Part shown: in pieces, positions 34,784 to 45,605 of the stretch
Layout: each line of letters starts with the position of its first letter
Numbering within the stretch: the stretch's first letter is position 1
Assembly (NCBI GenBank): GCA_022841625.1
Contig: JALHRD010000037.1
Coordinates: 1-47,463, forward strand
From: Xanthobacteraceae bacterium
GTDB taxonomy: Bacteria; Pseudomonadota; Alphaproteobacteria; Rhizobiales; Xanthobacteraceae
Reading direction: 5' to 3'
Length of the DNA: 47,463 bases
Notes under the pieces: model-generated
Databases searched by the model: none
Seen by the model: only the letters and a program-made list of their open reading frames with translations
Told to the model about the DNA's origin: nothing
Made by a program: the position numbers and the translations under genes

Positions 34784-35011
34784 ATGACGAGGGACCAAGT
34801 GAAAGCGGTTCTTGACCGAGTGCTGGGTTGGCCGCCCGAGCGCCAGCAAGAGGCGGCGGACATCCTGATGAGCATCGAGGCGCAGGACCGCAGCGGCTAC
34901 CGTCTGAGCGACGAACAGCTCGCCGAATTGCGCCGGCGGCGGGCAGAGCGTGATCCAGAAGTCCTCAGCCTGGCCGAATTCGACGAACGCCTGCGCCGCT
35001 TCGGTGTATGA
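34784..35011 (+). CDS. Antitoxin of a type II toxin-antitoxin pair
   Basis: A 75-residue acidic protein (DQVKAVLDRVLGWPPERQQEAADILMSIEAQD, then LSDEQLAELRRRRAERDPEVLSLAEFDERLRRFGV), placed first in the pair and overlapping the toxin by four bases. The length, helix pattern and C-terminal acidic/basic mix match addiction-module antitoxins that partner RelE/ParE toxins. A TATATT box at 34772-34777 lies only six bases before the ATG. Confidence 0.75.
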   Translation: MTRDQVKAVLDRVLGWPPERQQEAADILMSIEAQDRSGYRLSDEQLAELRRRRAERDPEVLSLAEFDERLRRFGV

Positions 35012-35307
35012 AGATTGTCGTCCGCGCGAAGGCCGACGAAGACCTCGACGGCATCTTTGCCTGGATCGTGAAAGACAATCCACGTGCCGCGGCGGAAATC
35101 ATCCGACGAATTCGTCGGCGTATCGGATTGCTTGCAACGCCCGGACTTGAGCACATCGGGCGGCCCGGTATCGAGCCGGGCACACGCGAGCTGGTCGAGC
35201 CGCCGTATATTGTTGTCTATGAAGTGCACGACACGCGTGGCGAGATCGAGGTGCTTACCATCGTGGATGGGGCGCAAGATCGCGAAGGCACGACTGAGAC
35301 CCCATAA
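35008..35307 (+). CDS. RelE/ParE-family toxin
   Basis: A 99-residue protein: MKIVVRAKADEDLDGIFAWIVKDNPRAAAEIIRRIRRRIGLLATPGLEHIGRPG, then GTRELVEPPYIVVYEVHD and VLTIVDGAQDRE, the usual RelE/ParE strands and helices. The ATGA overlap with the antitoxin supports a real pair. It is the third such module in this window and unlike the other two. Confidence 0.88.
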   Translation: MKIVVRAKADEDLDGIFAWIVKDNPRAAAEIIRRIRRRIGLLATPGLEHIGRPGIEPGTRELVEPPYIVVYEVHDTRGEIEVLTIVDGAQDREGTTETP

Positions 35308-35424
35308 CCAGGCTCAGATTACTTCAAAGTCCGGCCTTGCGCCGGGCATCGCCGTCTTATTACCTTGCAAATGACTCTGCACGGCCGGGACAAGACCGCC
35401 CGGCCCTGACGATTGGAATCGCCC

Positions 35425-36357
35425 ATGATCATCGAATCCGAGAAAGACGTCACCAAAGCCGTGCTGGCGGAACTCGCGCGCGCCCCCAATCCGCGCTTCC
35501 GCGAGATCATGACGGCGTTCGTGCGCCATTTGCACGACTTCGCCCGCGAGGTGAAATTGACCGAGGAGGAATTCCGCGAGGCGATGAATTATATCGTCAG
35601 AATCGGCCAGGCCTCGAACCCGACCCACAACGAAGCGGTGCTGATCTCCGGCTCGCTCGGCTTCTCGCAATTGATCGTCATGCTCAACCATGGCGACGGC
35701 TATTCGGAAACCGACGCCAGCCTGCTCGGTCCGTTCTGGCGCATGCATTCGCCGCCGACCGAAAACGGCGGATCGATCGTGCGTTCGCCGACGCCGGGCG
35801 AAGCGATGTTCGTCAATGCCCGATTCGTCGATGCCGACGGCAAGCCGGTCAGCGGCGCCGAGGTCGACATCTGGCATTCCTCGACCGAGGGCTTCTACGA
35901 AAACCAGGACCCGGCGCAGGCCGACATGAACCTGCGCGGCAAGTTCACCACCGACCGGGACGGCCGGATTGCGTTCCGCAGCATCAAGCCGGCCGGCTAC
36001 CCGATCCCGATCGACGGGCCGACCGGCGACCTGCTGCGCGCGCAAGGCCGCCACAATATGCGGCCGGCGCATCTGCATTTTCTGGCCAGCAAGGACGGCT
36101 TCAAGACGCTGATCTCGCAAATCTATGTGCAGGACGACAAGTTCATCGACTCCGATGTGCAGTTCGGCGTCACGCGACGGCTGATCGGCAATTATGTGCG
36201 GCATGAGAATGAGCCCGCACCGGCGCCGGACGTGACAGGGCCGTGGTATTCGCTCGACTACACTTTCACCATGGAGCCCGGCGCGACCAAACTGCCGCGC
36301 CCGCCGATCACCGGCAAGGCCAAGGGCGAACGGCCGCAGATCCCGCATCTGGCGTGA
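35425..36357 (+). CDS. Intradiol ring-cleavage dioxygenase (catechol/hydroxyquinol type)
   Basis: A 310-residue non-haem iron(III) dioxygenase that opens a catechol or hydroxyquinol ring between the hydroxyls. The four iron ligands are present: Tyr158 (in STEGFYEN), Tyr192 (in KPAGYPIP), His216 and His218 (in RPAHLHF). The N-terminal helical domain (residues ~1-95) is the dimerisation region of catechol 1,2-dioxygenase and hydroxyquinol 1,2-dioxygenase. No muconate-cycloisomerase or maleylacetate reductase gene is nearby, so it is a solitary ring-cleavage gene. The ATG at 35425 is chosen; a TTG 12 bases earlier is possible. Confidence 0.92.
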   Translation: MIIESEKDVTKAVLAELARAPNPRFREIMTAFVRHLHDFAREVKLTEEEFREAMNYIVRIGQASNPTHNEAVLISGSLGFSQLIVMLNHGDGYSETDASLLGPFWRMHSPPTENGGSIVRSPTPGEAMFVNARFVDADGKPVSGAEVDIWHSSTEGFYENQDPAQADMNLRGKFTTDRDGRIAFRSIKPAGYPIPIDGPTGDLLRAQGRHNMRPAHLHFLASKDGFKTLISQIYVQDDKFIDSDVQFGVTRRLIGNYVRHENEPAPAPDVTGPWYSLDYTFTMEPGATKLPRPPITGKAKGERPQIPHLA

Positions 36358-36363
36358 ACCGCC

Positions 36364-36482
36364 CGTGTCCCGGGCGAGCGCAGCGAGACCCGGGACCCCG
36401 GTTTCTTTAACATTGACAAAAAACAACCGGGGTCCCGGATCTGCGATGCACCGCTAACGCGCTGCATCGCGTCCGGGACACG
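36364..36482. repeat. Palindromic intergenic repeat, copy 1 (119 bp)
   Basis: Starts CGTGTCCCGGGCGAGCG and ends GTCCGGGACACG, its own inverted end; internal CCCGGGAC and GGTCCCGG add further pairing. Same family as 36819-36913, with a longer middle. Confidence 0.85.
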
Positions 36483-36573
36483 AAGCCGCGCCTCTCGCAC
36501 CGGCGCGAAATTGCGAAACCGCCAGGGAAGAATAGCGTAAAGTATCGCGCTGCTATCGCACCATGGAGGTGAC

Positions 36574-36795
36574 ATGATCGCACAATCCGTTATCAAGTGC
36601 CCCGGCTGCGGCACCGCCAAGACCGAGCCAATGCCGTCGGACGCATGCCAGATCGTCTATGAATGCACGCATTGCGGCATGAGGTTGCGGCCCAAGCCCG
36701 GCGACTGCTGCGTGTTCTGCTCCTACGGCTCGGTGCCATGCCCGCCGATCCAAGCCGAACGCGCCGGCGGCGGTGCCGCCTGTTGTCGTGGCTAG
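36574..36795 (+). CDS. Small Cys-rich protein (GDCCVFCSYG type)
   Basis: A 73-residue protein with KCPGCGTAKTEPMP, ECTHCGMRLRP and GDCCVFCSYGSVPCPPIQ, ten cysteines in all. It is a recognisable type of small zinc-binding-like protein in proteobacteria; function unknown, sometimes near metal-resistance genes. GGAGGTGAC before the ATG is a strong ribosome-binding site. The gene is bracketed by two copies of one palindromic repeat. Confidence 0.8.
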   Translation: MIAQSVIKCPGCGTAKTEPMPSDACQIVYECTHCGMRLRPKPGDCCVFCSYGSVPCPPIQAERAGGGAACCRG

Positions 36796-36818
36796 GCAGG
36801 CGATCGGCGTGAACCATC

Positions 36819-36913
36819 CGTGTCCCGGGCGAGCGGAGCGAGACCCGGGACTCAGTTCAACTCTCTTAAAGGAAGCCGGGGTCCCGGCTCGTGCTGCGCA
36901 GGTCCGGGACACG
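36819..36913. repeat. Palindromic intergenic repeat, copy 2 (95 bp)
   Basis: Starts CGTGTCCCGGGCGAGCG like copy 1 and ends GTCCGGGACACG. It follows the small Cys-rich gene by 23 bases. Confidence 0.85.
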
Positions 36914-36922
36914 AGACGGTGC

Positions 36923-37636
36923 CTACCGCACCGCCGCCTGCACCGATGCCGCGGTCTGGCCGAACAGAATGGCGCGCTCTTCCGCGGTGCGGATGCCGCC
37001 GGCGTTCGGATTGACCGCCTTGGCCTTGTCATAGGCGCGCACCACCGCCGGCCGCGCCTTGATCGCGTCGAGCCAGCGCTTGATATGCCGGAAGTCGTCG
37101 ATGGTCTGGTGTTGGCGCTCGTGGATCGTCACCCACGGATAGCTCGCCATGTCGGCGATCGAATAGTCGCCGGCGATATAGGCACGATCCGCCAGCCGTC
37201 TGTCGAGCACGCCATACAGCCGGTTCACCTCGTTGCGGTAGCGGTCCATCGCGTAGGGCAACTTCTCCACCGCGTAACTGCTGAAATGATTGTTCTGCCC
37301 CGACATCGGTCCGAGATTGCCCATCTGCCAGAACAGCCATTGAATGCAATCGGTGCGGCCGCGGATATCCTGGGCGATGAATTTTTTGGTCTTGTCGGCG
37401 AGATAAAGCAGCATTGCGCCGGATTCGAACACCGCGATCGGCGCGCCACCACCCGACGGATCGTGATCGACCATGGCCGGAATGCGGTTGTTCGGCGAGA
37501 TCGCCAGGAATTCCTTGGTGAACTGCTCGCCCTTGCCGATGTTCACCGGGAAAATCTTGTAGGGCAGCCCGGTCTCCTCAAGAAAAATTGTAAGCTTGTG
37601 ACCGTTGGGCGTGGTCCAATAGTGTAGATCGATCAT
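36923..37636 (-). CDS. Glutathione S-transferase, YghU/Ure2p-like
   Basis: A 237-residue cytosolic GST. MIDLHYWTTPNGHKLTIFLEE is the N-terminal strand and helix of the Nu/Ure2p-like branch (TPNGxK), followed by SPNNRIPAMVDHD, FESGAMLLYLADKT and, in the helical domain, AGDYSIADMASYPW. Such enzymes act on organic hydroperoxides or disulfides via Thr/Asn residues of the TPNG motif. Its start at 37636 is preceded by AGGAAA; the upstream frame extension has no family likeness and overlaps the divergent promoter. Confidence 0.88.
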   Translation of the reverse strand: MIDLHYWTTPNGHKLTIFLEETGLPYKIFPVNIGKGEQFTKEFLAISPNNRIPAMVDHDPSGGGAPIAVFESGAMLLYLADKTKKFIAQDIRGRTDCIQWLFWQMGNLGPMSGQNNHFSSYAVEKLPYAMDRYRNEVNRLYGVLDRRLADRAYIAGDYSIADMASYPWVTIHERQHQTIDDFRHIKRWLDAIKARPAVVRAYDKAKAVNPNAGGIRTAEERAILFGQTAASVQAAVR

Positions 37637-37914
37637 GATCGGTTTCCTTGGCGTATGGTCGGGCGGCCCCGCGCCATTGACATAGCATATTGGCAACGCC
37701 GGTCGGCAATAAGGTGACTGCCGCCGACACAACAGCGCGACCCGCAGCGGCCTGGCGGCGCGCTGAGCAAGGCTGCTACGCGGGAATTGCATCCCGCGCC
37801 TTTCCGGCAGCGCAATACCGGGCGCTTACCGCAGCCGCGCTTGCGCTCGATGAAGCGCCGCGCGAGAATGCATCGTTGCCGTCTAGGCGCGCACGCTCCA
37901 TCGGCAGGATCGAC

Positions 37915-38556
37915 GTGAAACCAAGAACCGTGGCGTTGAACGACGTGCTCACATATTTTCGAGTTGTACTGCCTGCGGCGGTGGCGGCTTTCGGCCTGAC
38001 GATTGCGGCCACACATGCCCAATTCGGCGCACCGGCGGAATTGCGCCGCATGGGGCCGACCGTCGAGGATTCCGATCCCGGCGTCGCGCCCGACCCCGCC
38101 GCCGACTTGCCCGACATCTACCGCCGCGCGCCCGTGCGTTATCGCAGCGACGAGGCGCCCGGCACCATCATTATCGATACGCCGCGCCGGTTTCTCTACC
38201 TCGTGCAGCACAACGGCAATGCGCTGCGCTATGGCATCGGCGTCGGGCGCGACGGCTTTCAGTGGAACGGCCTGTTGCGTGTAACCCGCAAGGCGGAGTG
38301 GCCGGACTGGACGCCACCGCCGGAAATGATTCAGCGGCAACCCTATCTGCCGCGCTTCATGGCCGGCGGTCCCGGCAATCCGATGGGTGCGCGCGCGCTT
38401 TATCTCGGCCAGACCATCTACCGCATCCACGGCACCAATGCGCCGCACACCATCGGGCACGCGGTCTCTTCCGGTTGCTTCCGCCTGGTCAATAGCGAGA
38501 TCGAAGACCTGTATGAACGGGTCGCGGTCGGCGCCAAAGTGATCGTGCAGCAATAG
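37915..38556 (+). CDS. L,D-transpeptidase (YkuD family)
   Basis: A 213-residue exported protein starting with GTG after AGGA; signal peptide VLPAAVAAFGLTIAATHAQ (about residues 18-36). The YkuD catalytic box is HGTNAPHTIGHAVSSGCFRLVN, with the nucleophilic cysteine in SSGCFR. It forms 3-3 peptide cross-links in peptidoglycan or links outer-membrane proteins to it. An earlier ATG at 37690 would add a low-likeness stretch and is less credible. Confidence 0.88.
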   Translation: MKPRTVALNDVLTYFRVVLPAAVAAFGLTIAATHAQFGAPAELRRMGPTVEDSDPGVAPDPAADLPDIYRRAPVRYRSDEAPGTIIIDTPRRFLYLVQHNGNALRYGIGVGRDGFQWNGLLRVTRKAEWPDWTPPPEMIQRQPYLPRFMAGGPGNPMGARALYLGQTIYRIHGTNAPHTIGHAVSSGCFRLVNSEIEDLYERVAVGAKVIVQQ

Positions 38557-38676
38557 CTCCCGGCATTCAACAATCCAGGTGACTGGTGTTCGGGCTCGCG
38601 CTAGCCTAACGCACGCACGCCCGCAACGGCGGCGCAATGAAGTAGCGTCCAGCAAGGACGCTCGTCGGGAGGAAGC

Positions 38677-39240
38677 ATGGAAACGGTCAGGCGTCGCGCC
38701 TTTATGAAAGGCGCCGCAGCGGGTGCATTGGCATTCACCGTTGGCGGCACCGAAGTTTTGATGCTGCCGCGCGAAGCGCGGGCGCAGAAAGTCCCACTCA
38801 AGGTCTTGAGCGCGGAGGAGGCCGGTCGGCTTGAAGCCGTCAGCGAGGCGCTGGTCCCCGGCGCGCGCGACGCCGGCGTCGCGCATTTCGTCGATCAGCA
38901 ATGCTCGGTGCCGCCGCACGAGGCGCTGCTCGGCATCCGCATCGCGAATGTGCGACCGCCATTCGTAAACTTCTACCGTGCGGCGTTGAACGAGATCGAT
39001 CGCCAGTGCCAGGCGAGCCACGGCAAACCGTTCGCGCAATTGACCGCCGCCGAACAGCACGCCTTCATCGGCACCATGCGCGTCGGCAAGCATCCCGATT
39101 GGAAGGGCCCGCCGGCGCAACAGGCAATCTACGGCGCGTTCCGCACCGACGGCGTGGATGTCGTCTACGGCACCGTCGAGGGCAGCGAGAAGCTCGGCGT
39201 CCCCTATATGGCCCACATCCTGCCGCCGACGAGGTGGTGA
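38677..39240 (+). CDS. Gluconate 2-dehydrogenase subunit 3-like Tat protein
   Basis: A 187-residue protein with a twin-arginine signal (RRRAFMKGAAAGALAFTVGG). LSAEEAGRLEAVSEALVPGARDAGVAHFVDQQ and RAALNEIDRQCQASHGKPFAQLTAAEQ match the gamma (small) subunit of membrane-bound gluconate or related dehydrogenases. It ends one base before the GMC oxidoreductase ATG, so the pair is a two-gene operon. Confidence 0.87.
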   Translation: METVRRRAFMKGAAAGALAFTVGGTEVLMLPREARAQKVPLKVLSAEEAGRLEAVSEALVPGARDAGVAHFVDQQCSVPPHEALLGIRIANVRPPFVNFYRAALNEIDRQCQASHGKPFAQLTAAEQHAFIGTMRVGKHPDWKGPPAQQAIYGAFRTDGVDVVYGTVEGSEKLGVPYMAHILPPTRW

Positions 39241-39241
39241 C

Positions 39242-40816
39242 ATGGCAATTCAGGAAAAAGTCGACGTTGCCATTGTCGGTGCCGGCCCGGCCGGGGCGAT
39301 CTTTGCCGATGTGCTGACGCGCGCCGGCAAGAAGGTCGTGGTGCTCGAATACGGGCCCGACTGGGATGACAATCAGCTCATCAGTTCGGAAATCTGGGGC
39401 CGCCGCATCAAGCATGCGCCGCGCTTCCAGCTCGCCGGCCGGAACAATCCCGGCCATGGCTCGAATGCCGGCTGGGGCACCGGCGGTTCGATGCTGCATT
39501 GGTTCGCGAATTTCCCGCGATTGATGCCGAACGACTTCAAGGTCAAATCGCTCTATGGCAAAGGACTCGACTGGCCGATCTCCTACGAGGACCTGTCGCC
39601 CTATTTCGACCGGATCGCCGACGACATCGGCGTTGCCGGCGACGCGGCCGCCGAACGGCGCTGGCACCCGGTAGCGAAAAACTATCCGATGCCGCCGCTG
39701 AAGTCGTTCCGGCACGGCGACATCTTTGTCGACGCCTTCAAAAAGCATGACATTCCGCTGGCGCCGATGCCGACCGGCATCAACAGCACCGAATATAAGG
39801 GCCGGCCGGCTTGTATCTATGACGGCTGGTGCCATGTCGGCTGCCCGACTGGCGCACACGCGACGCCGCAATGGACCCATCTGAAAGAGGCGCGCGCCAA
39901 GGGCACGACCCTGCGCCCGTACAGCTATGTGACGCGCGTGCTGACCAACCCGGCCGGCGACCGCGTCACCGGCGTCGAATATTACGACGCCAAAAAAGAG
40001 CAGCATGTGCAGCCGGCCGGCGTGGTGGTGATTGCCGCCTACTCCGCCGAAACGCCGCGCATCATGCTCAATTCGGTCTCCGACAAGCACCCGAACGGCG
40101 TCGCCAACCGCAACAAGCTGGTCGGCAAATATCTGATGTGCCACTCCGGCGCGAATGTGTGGGCGCTGTTCGACGAAGACGTCCAGAACTATATGGGCAC
40201 GACCGCGACCTCGTGGATGTCCTACGAACACTACGACAAACGCCATCCCAAAAAGGGCTTCGGCAGCGCCTGGTATCTGTTCGGCGCGGCGATGAAGCTC
40301 AACGTCAACATCGCCGGCGCGCGGCCCGACCTTTATGGCTCCGCGCTGACCGACTTCATGAAGCGCGCCGCGCGCGGCCTGGCGCGCGTCAATGTCTATG
40401 GCGAGGTCATGCCCAACGCGGAGAACCGGGTCGAACTTGGCTCCGACAAGGACGAATTCGGCCTGCCGATCGCCCGCATCATCCACGCCTACGATCAGGA
40501 CGCGATCGATCTTTACAACGACTCACAGGATCGGGCGCTGGCGATCGTTAAATCCGCCAATCCGCGGGAAGCCTGGAAGGGCGGCGGGCCGGTGCCGGGC
40601 ACCATTCACCTGCTCGGCGGCACCATCATGGGGACCGATGCGAGCAACTCGGTCACCAACAGCTACGGACAGACCCACGAAGTCGGCAATCTCTATCTCG
40701 CCGGCGGCGGCCTGTTCCCGACCGAAGGCTCGGTCAACCCGACCAACACATTGATGGCGGTGTCGCTGCGCGGCGCCGAGCACATGGCCAAGAACTTCAG
40801 CGCGATCGCGAGTTGA
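39242..40816 (+). CDS. GMC-family FAD oxidoreductase (dehydrogenase large subunit)
   Basis: A 524-residue flavoprotein. VDVAIVGAGPAGAIFADVLTRAGKKVVVLEYG is the FAD-binding Rossmann motif, GTGGSMLHWFANFPR the second GMC motif, and HLLGGTIMGTD with ... GSVNPTNTLMAVSLRG the C-terminal active-site region including a conserved histidine and asparagine. With the upstream small subunit it resembles gluconate/2-ketogluconate-type dehydrogenases, which oxidise sugars or sugar acids in the periplasm; it lacks its own signal and would be carried by the Tat partner. No cytochrome c subunit is visible. Confidence 0.9.
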   Translation: MAIQEKVDVAIVGAGPAGAIFADVLTRAGKKVVVLEYGPDWDDNQLISSEIWGRRIKHAPRFQLAGRNNPGHGSNAGWGTGGSMLHWFANFPRLMPNDFKVKSLYGKGLDWPISYEDLSPYFDRIADDIGVAGDAAAERRWHPVAKNYPMPPLKSFRHGDIFVDAFKKHDIPLAPMPTGINSTEYKGRPACIYDGWCHVGCPTGAHATPQWTHLKEARAKGTTLRPYSYVTRVLTNPAGDRVTGVEYYDAKKEQHVQPAGVVVIAAYSAETPRIMLNSVSDKHPNGVANRNKLVGKYLMCHSGANVWALFDEDVQNYMGTTATSWMSYEHYDKRHPKKGFGSAWYLFGAAMKLNVNIAGARPDLYGSALTDFMKRAARGLARVNVYGEVMPNAENRVELGSDKDEFGLPIARIIHAYDQDAIDLYNDSQDRALAIVKSANPREAWKGGGPVPGTIHLLGGTIMGTDASNSVTNSYGQTHEVGNLYLAGGGLFPTEGSVNPTNTLMAVSLRGAEHMAKNFSAIAS

Positions 40817-40850
40817 TCGCGCTGCCGCTGCGCATTGCAGCGGATGTTAA

Positions 40851-41022
40851 TGTGCCCTCGCCCCGCTTCGCGGGGAGAGGGCAAGGCGATCTTGCAACGA
40901 GTCGCGATGGGGTGAGGGGCTCTATCGTCCGAATCGCAGCCGTGAACAAAGCCCCTCACCCAATCTCCTTTGTTGAGAGAGCATCTTGTCCTCTCCCCGC
41001 TATCGCAGGGAGAGGACACAAT
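40851..41022. repeat. Large palindromic intergenic repeat upstream of uvrB
   Basis: Three nested hairpins: TGCCCTCGCCCCG with CGGGGAGAGGGCA (40853-40883), GGGTGAGGGGCT (40910-40921) with AGCCCCTCACCC (40950-40961), and TGTCCTCTCCCC with GGGAGAGGACA (40988-41019). Same family as the segment inside uvrB (43650-43736). Confidence 0.8.
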
Positions 41023-41096
41023 AAAGCCCACCGTATTTGCGGCTCTGCTCAATACCGACCCTTCCCTCGCCGCGTCGCGGGTCCCATATTGCCGGA

Positions 41097-43970
<2,874 letters not shown>

Positions 43971-44006
43971 TAAGCATTCTCGGTGGAATCGATTAGATTA
44001 GGTCAC

Positions 44007-44831
44007 ATGGACAAGGAGCCCTCCCAGATTTTTGCGTCGTTGACAGCGCTTGGCTATCAGATCGAATTTCATTCTCATTCCAAGGCAATACTTTCAATTG
44101 ATTTCCCCGACGCGCTCATAGAATTGGAGCGCGCGTTGGGCGGCCTTACCATTCCAATCGAGGAAATCATTGCTGGCGGCGGGGGCGAGGCAAAAGGCAC
44201 CCAGCGCTTGCGGCGGGCATTGACAGCCCTGCAATGGGCGAAAACTACCTTCGAGATAAAAAAGACGATTAACGGTCGCGAACGAGAGGCAGTCTCACAC
44301 GAAATCGATCACGTTCGAGAATTTACCACTGGCGTGGTGGCACTTGAGATTGAATGGAACAACAAGGATCCTTTTTTCGATCGCGACCTGGAAAATTTTA
44401 AACGCCTACACAGCGACGGCGGAATATCAGTCGGCATTATCGTGACAAGAGGAAAGTCACTTCACGACAACATGAGAGCGCTCGTCGGTCGCTTCTATGA
44501 TGAGAGGCAGATTCAGAGCTTTGAAAGCCTCAAGCCATGGGGATACGAACCGACAGCGAAGCAACGACGAGCGATCGATTCGCGCATCAGTCGAAAGAGA
44601 AACCCGCTAACCTTTCGCGAAGCTTTCGTGGACAAGTTTGTCTCCGACAAATTCGGTGAGGCGACGACTCATTGGCGGAAATTGAACGATCGCGTTCATC
44701 GGGGAGTTGGTAACCCATGTCCACTGGTCCTCATTGGATTGCCCGATAGCATCGTCACTTTCCACGAAGGCCAGGACGCCTTGGCGGAAGTACTGAAAAA
44801 CGAACGTGAAGATGATGCCGGCGATGAATAA
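44007..44831 (+). CDS. BglII/BstYI-type restriction endonuclease 1
   Basis: A 274-residue type II nuclease. The active-site block VALEIEWNNKDPFFDRDL is at residues 111-128, with Asp101 ahead and Glu114 and Glu116 in the E-x-E position, the BamHI/BglII/BstYI arrangement of the PD-(D/E)XK fold. FGEATTHWRKLNDRVHRG and CPLVLIGLP complete the family core near the C-terminus. Relative to the second nuclease it has about 60 extra residues between the strand VGIIVTRG (142-149) and FGEATTH (216-222). GC content (~50%) is well under uvrB. Its stop touches that of the convergent methyltransferase gene. The start at 44007 is preferred over an upstream GTG (43983) for its AGG-type site. A cognate methyl mark is made by the adjacent gene. 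Confidence 0.88.
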   Translation: MDKEPSQIFASLTALGYQIEFHSHSKAILSIDFPDALIELERALGGLTIPIEEIIAGGGGEAKGTQRLRRALTALQWAKTTFEIKKTINGREREAVSHEIDHVREFTTGVVALEIEWNNKDPFFDRDLENFKRLHSDGGISVGIIVTRGKSLHDNMRALVGRFYDERQIQSFESLKPWGYEPTAKQRRAIDSRISRKRNPLTFREAFVDKFVSDKFGEATTHWRKLNDRVHRGVGNPCPLVLIGLPDSIVTFHEGQDALAEVLKNEREDDAGDE

Positions 44832-45605
44832 CTATTCGGCGGGAATTAAGCCAGTTTGCGAATGGTGTGCGTAAGTTTTCCAGGTTGGCCGGTAATCATC
44901 CAATGCCTGATGACCCCAAGCGGCCCAGCCTTCCCGCATACCTCGCGCAAAAAGCTCAAGATACGGCCCAGCGCTGCAAGCCTCGATGATCTCGTATTGC
45001 TCATCCGGCTTGCGCGAGTGCTCGCGTTTTCGCGTCGCGAGTAGGTTCACCTGACGTCGCCCCGGCGCGAGTGTGCGCGCATTCTTGCCGCGTACACCAA
45101 ACAGAATCAATTCAGTGACATTGCGGAAATAGAAGCCGACCCCGCGCCCGTCCGAGCCGCCGTCCTTGCGCACCTTATGCCAGACGATATTGGACTTGTA
45201 GGTGAAACCCCAAGCCTTCATGACAGCAAGGCCGTCCGGCAACATGGCGTTCGGACACCAGAGATACAGATGCGCCGTCGGCGCAATGAGTTCAGAGATC
45301 GGCAGTGCCATGATCTCGTCGAGCTTCATCGTAGAGTAGCGCGACAGCCGACGATGCTCGGGCGCAACCTTGCCGGTCTTGTTGGTGAACTGCCACGGCG
45401 GATCGGCAAGGATGGTGGCGAAGCGGCGACCTTGCGCGAATCCCAGAAGGTCCGTGGCGGCGTCGCGGCCCAGCCCTACAGTCGGAGTTGCGCTCTTGGG
45501 AGCTGGAGAAATATCGAACAACTTTGCTTGGCGGGCATCCTCGCGCTTCCGCCCTTTGCGCGCGGCGTTCGCGCGACGACCGTTGCGCTCCTTAGTCTTC
45601 GACAT
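44832..45605 (-). CDS. MT-A70 family DNA adenine methyltransferase
   Basis: A 257-residue N6-adenine methyltransferase of the MT-A70 class. The catalytic DPPW is at residues 68-71 in FATILADPPWQF, followed by the SAM-region strand LYLWCPNAMLPDGLAVMKAWGF and NIVWHKVRK, and ELFARGMREGWAAWG at the C-terminus. The first ~60 residues are basic and low-complexity (RRANAARKGRKRED). It would protect host DNA against the flanking nucleases. The start at 45605 has GTGGAG seven bases ahead and overlaps the second nuclease gene by 14 bases, so the two are translationally coupled. Confidence 0.9.
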   Translation of the reverse strand: MSKTKERNGRRANAARKGRKREDARQAKLFDISPAPKSATPTVGLGRDAATDLLGFAQGRRFATILADPPWQFTNKTGKVAPEHRRLSRYSTMKLDEIMALPISELIAPTAHLYLWCPNAMLPDGLAVMKAWGFTYKSNIVWHKVRKDGGSDGRGVGFYFRNVTELILFGVRGKNARTLAPGRRQVNLLATRKREHSRKPDEQYEIIEACSAGPYLELFARGMREGWAAWGHQALDDYRPTWKTYAHHSQTGLIPAE

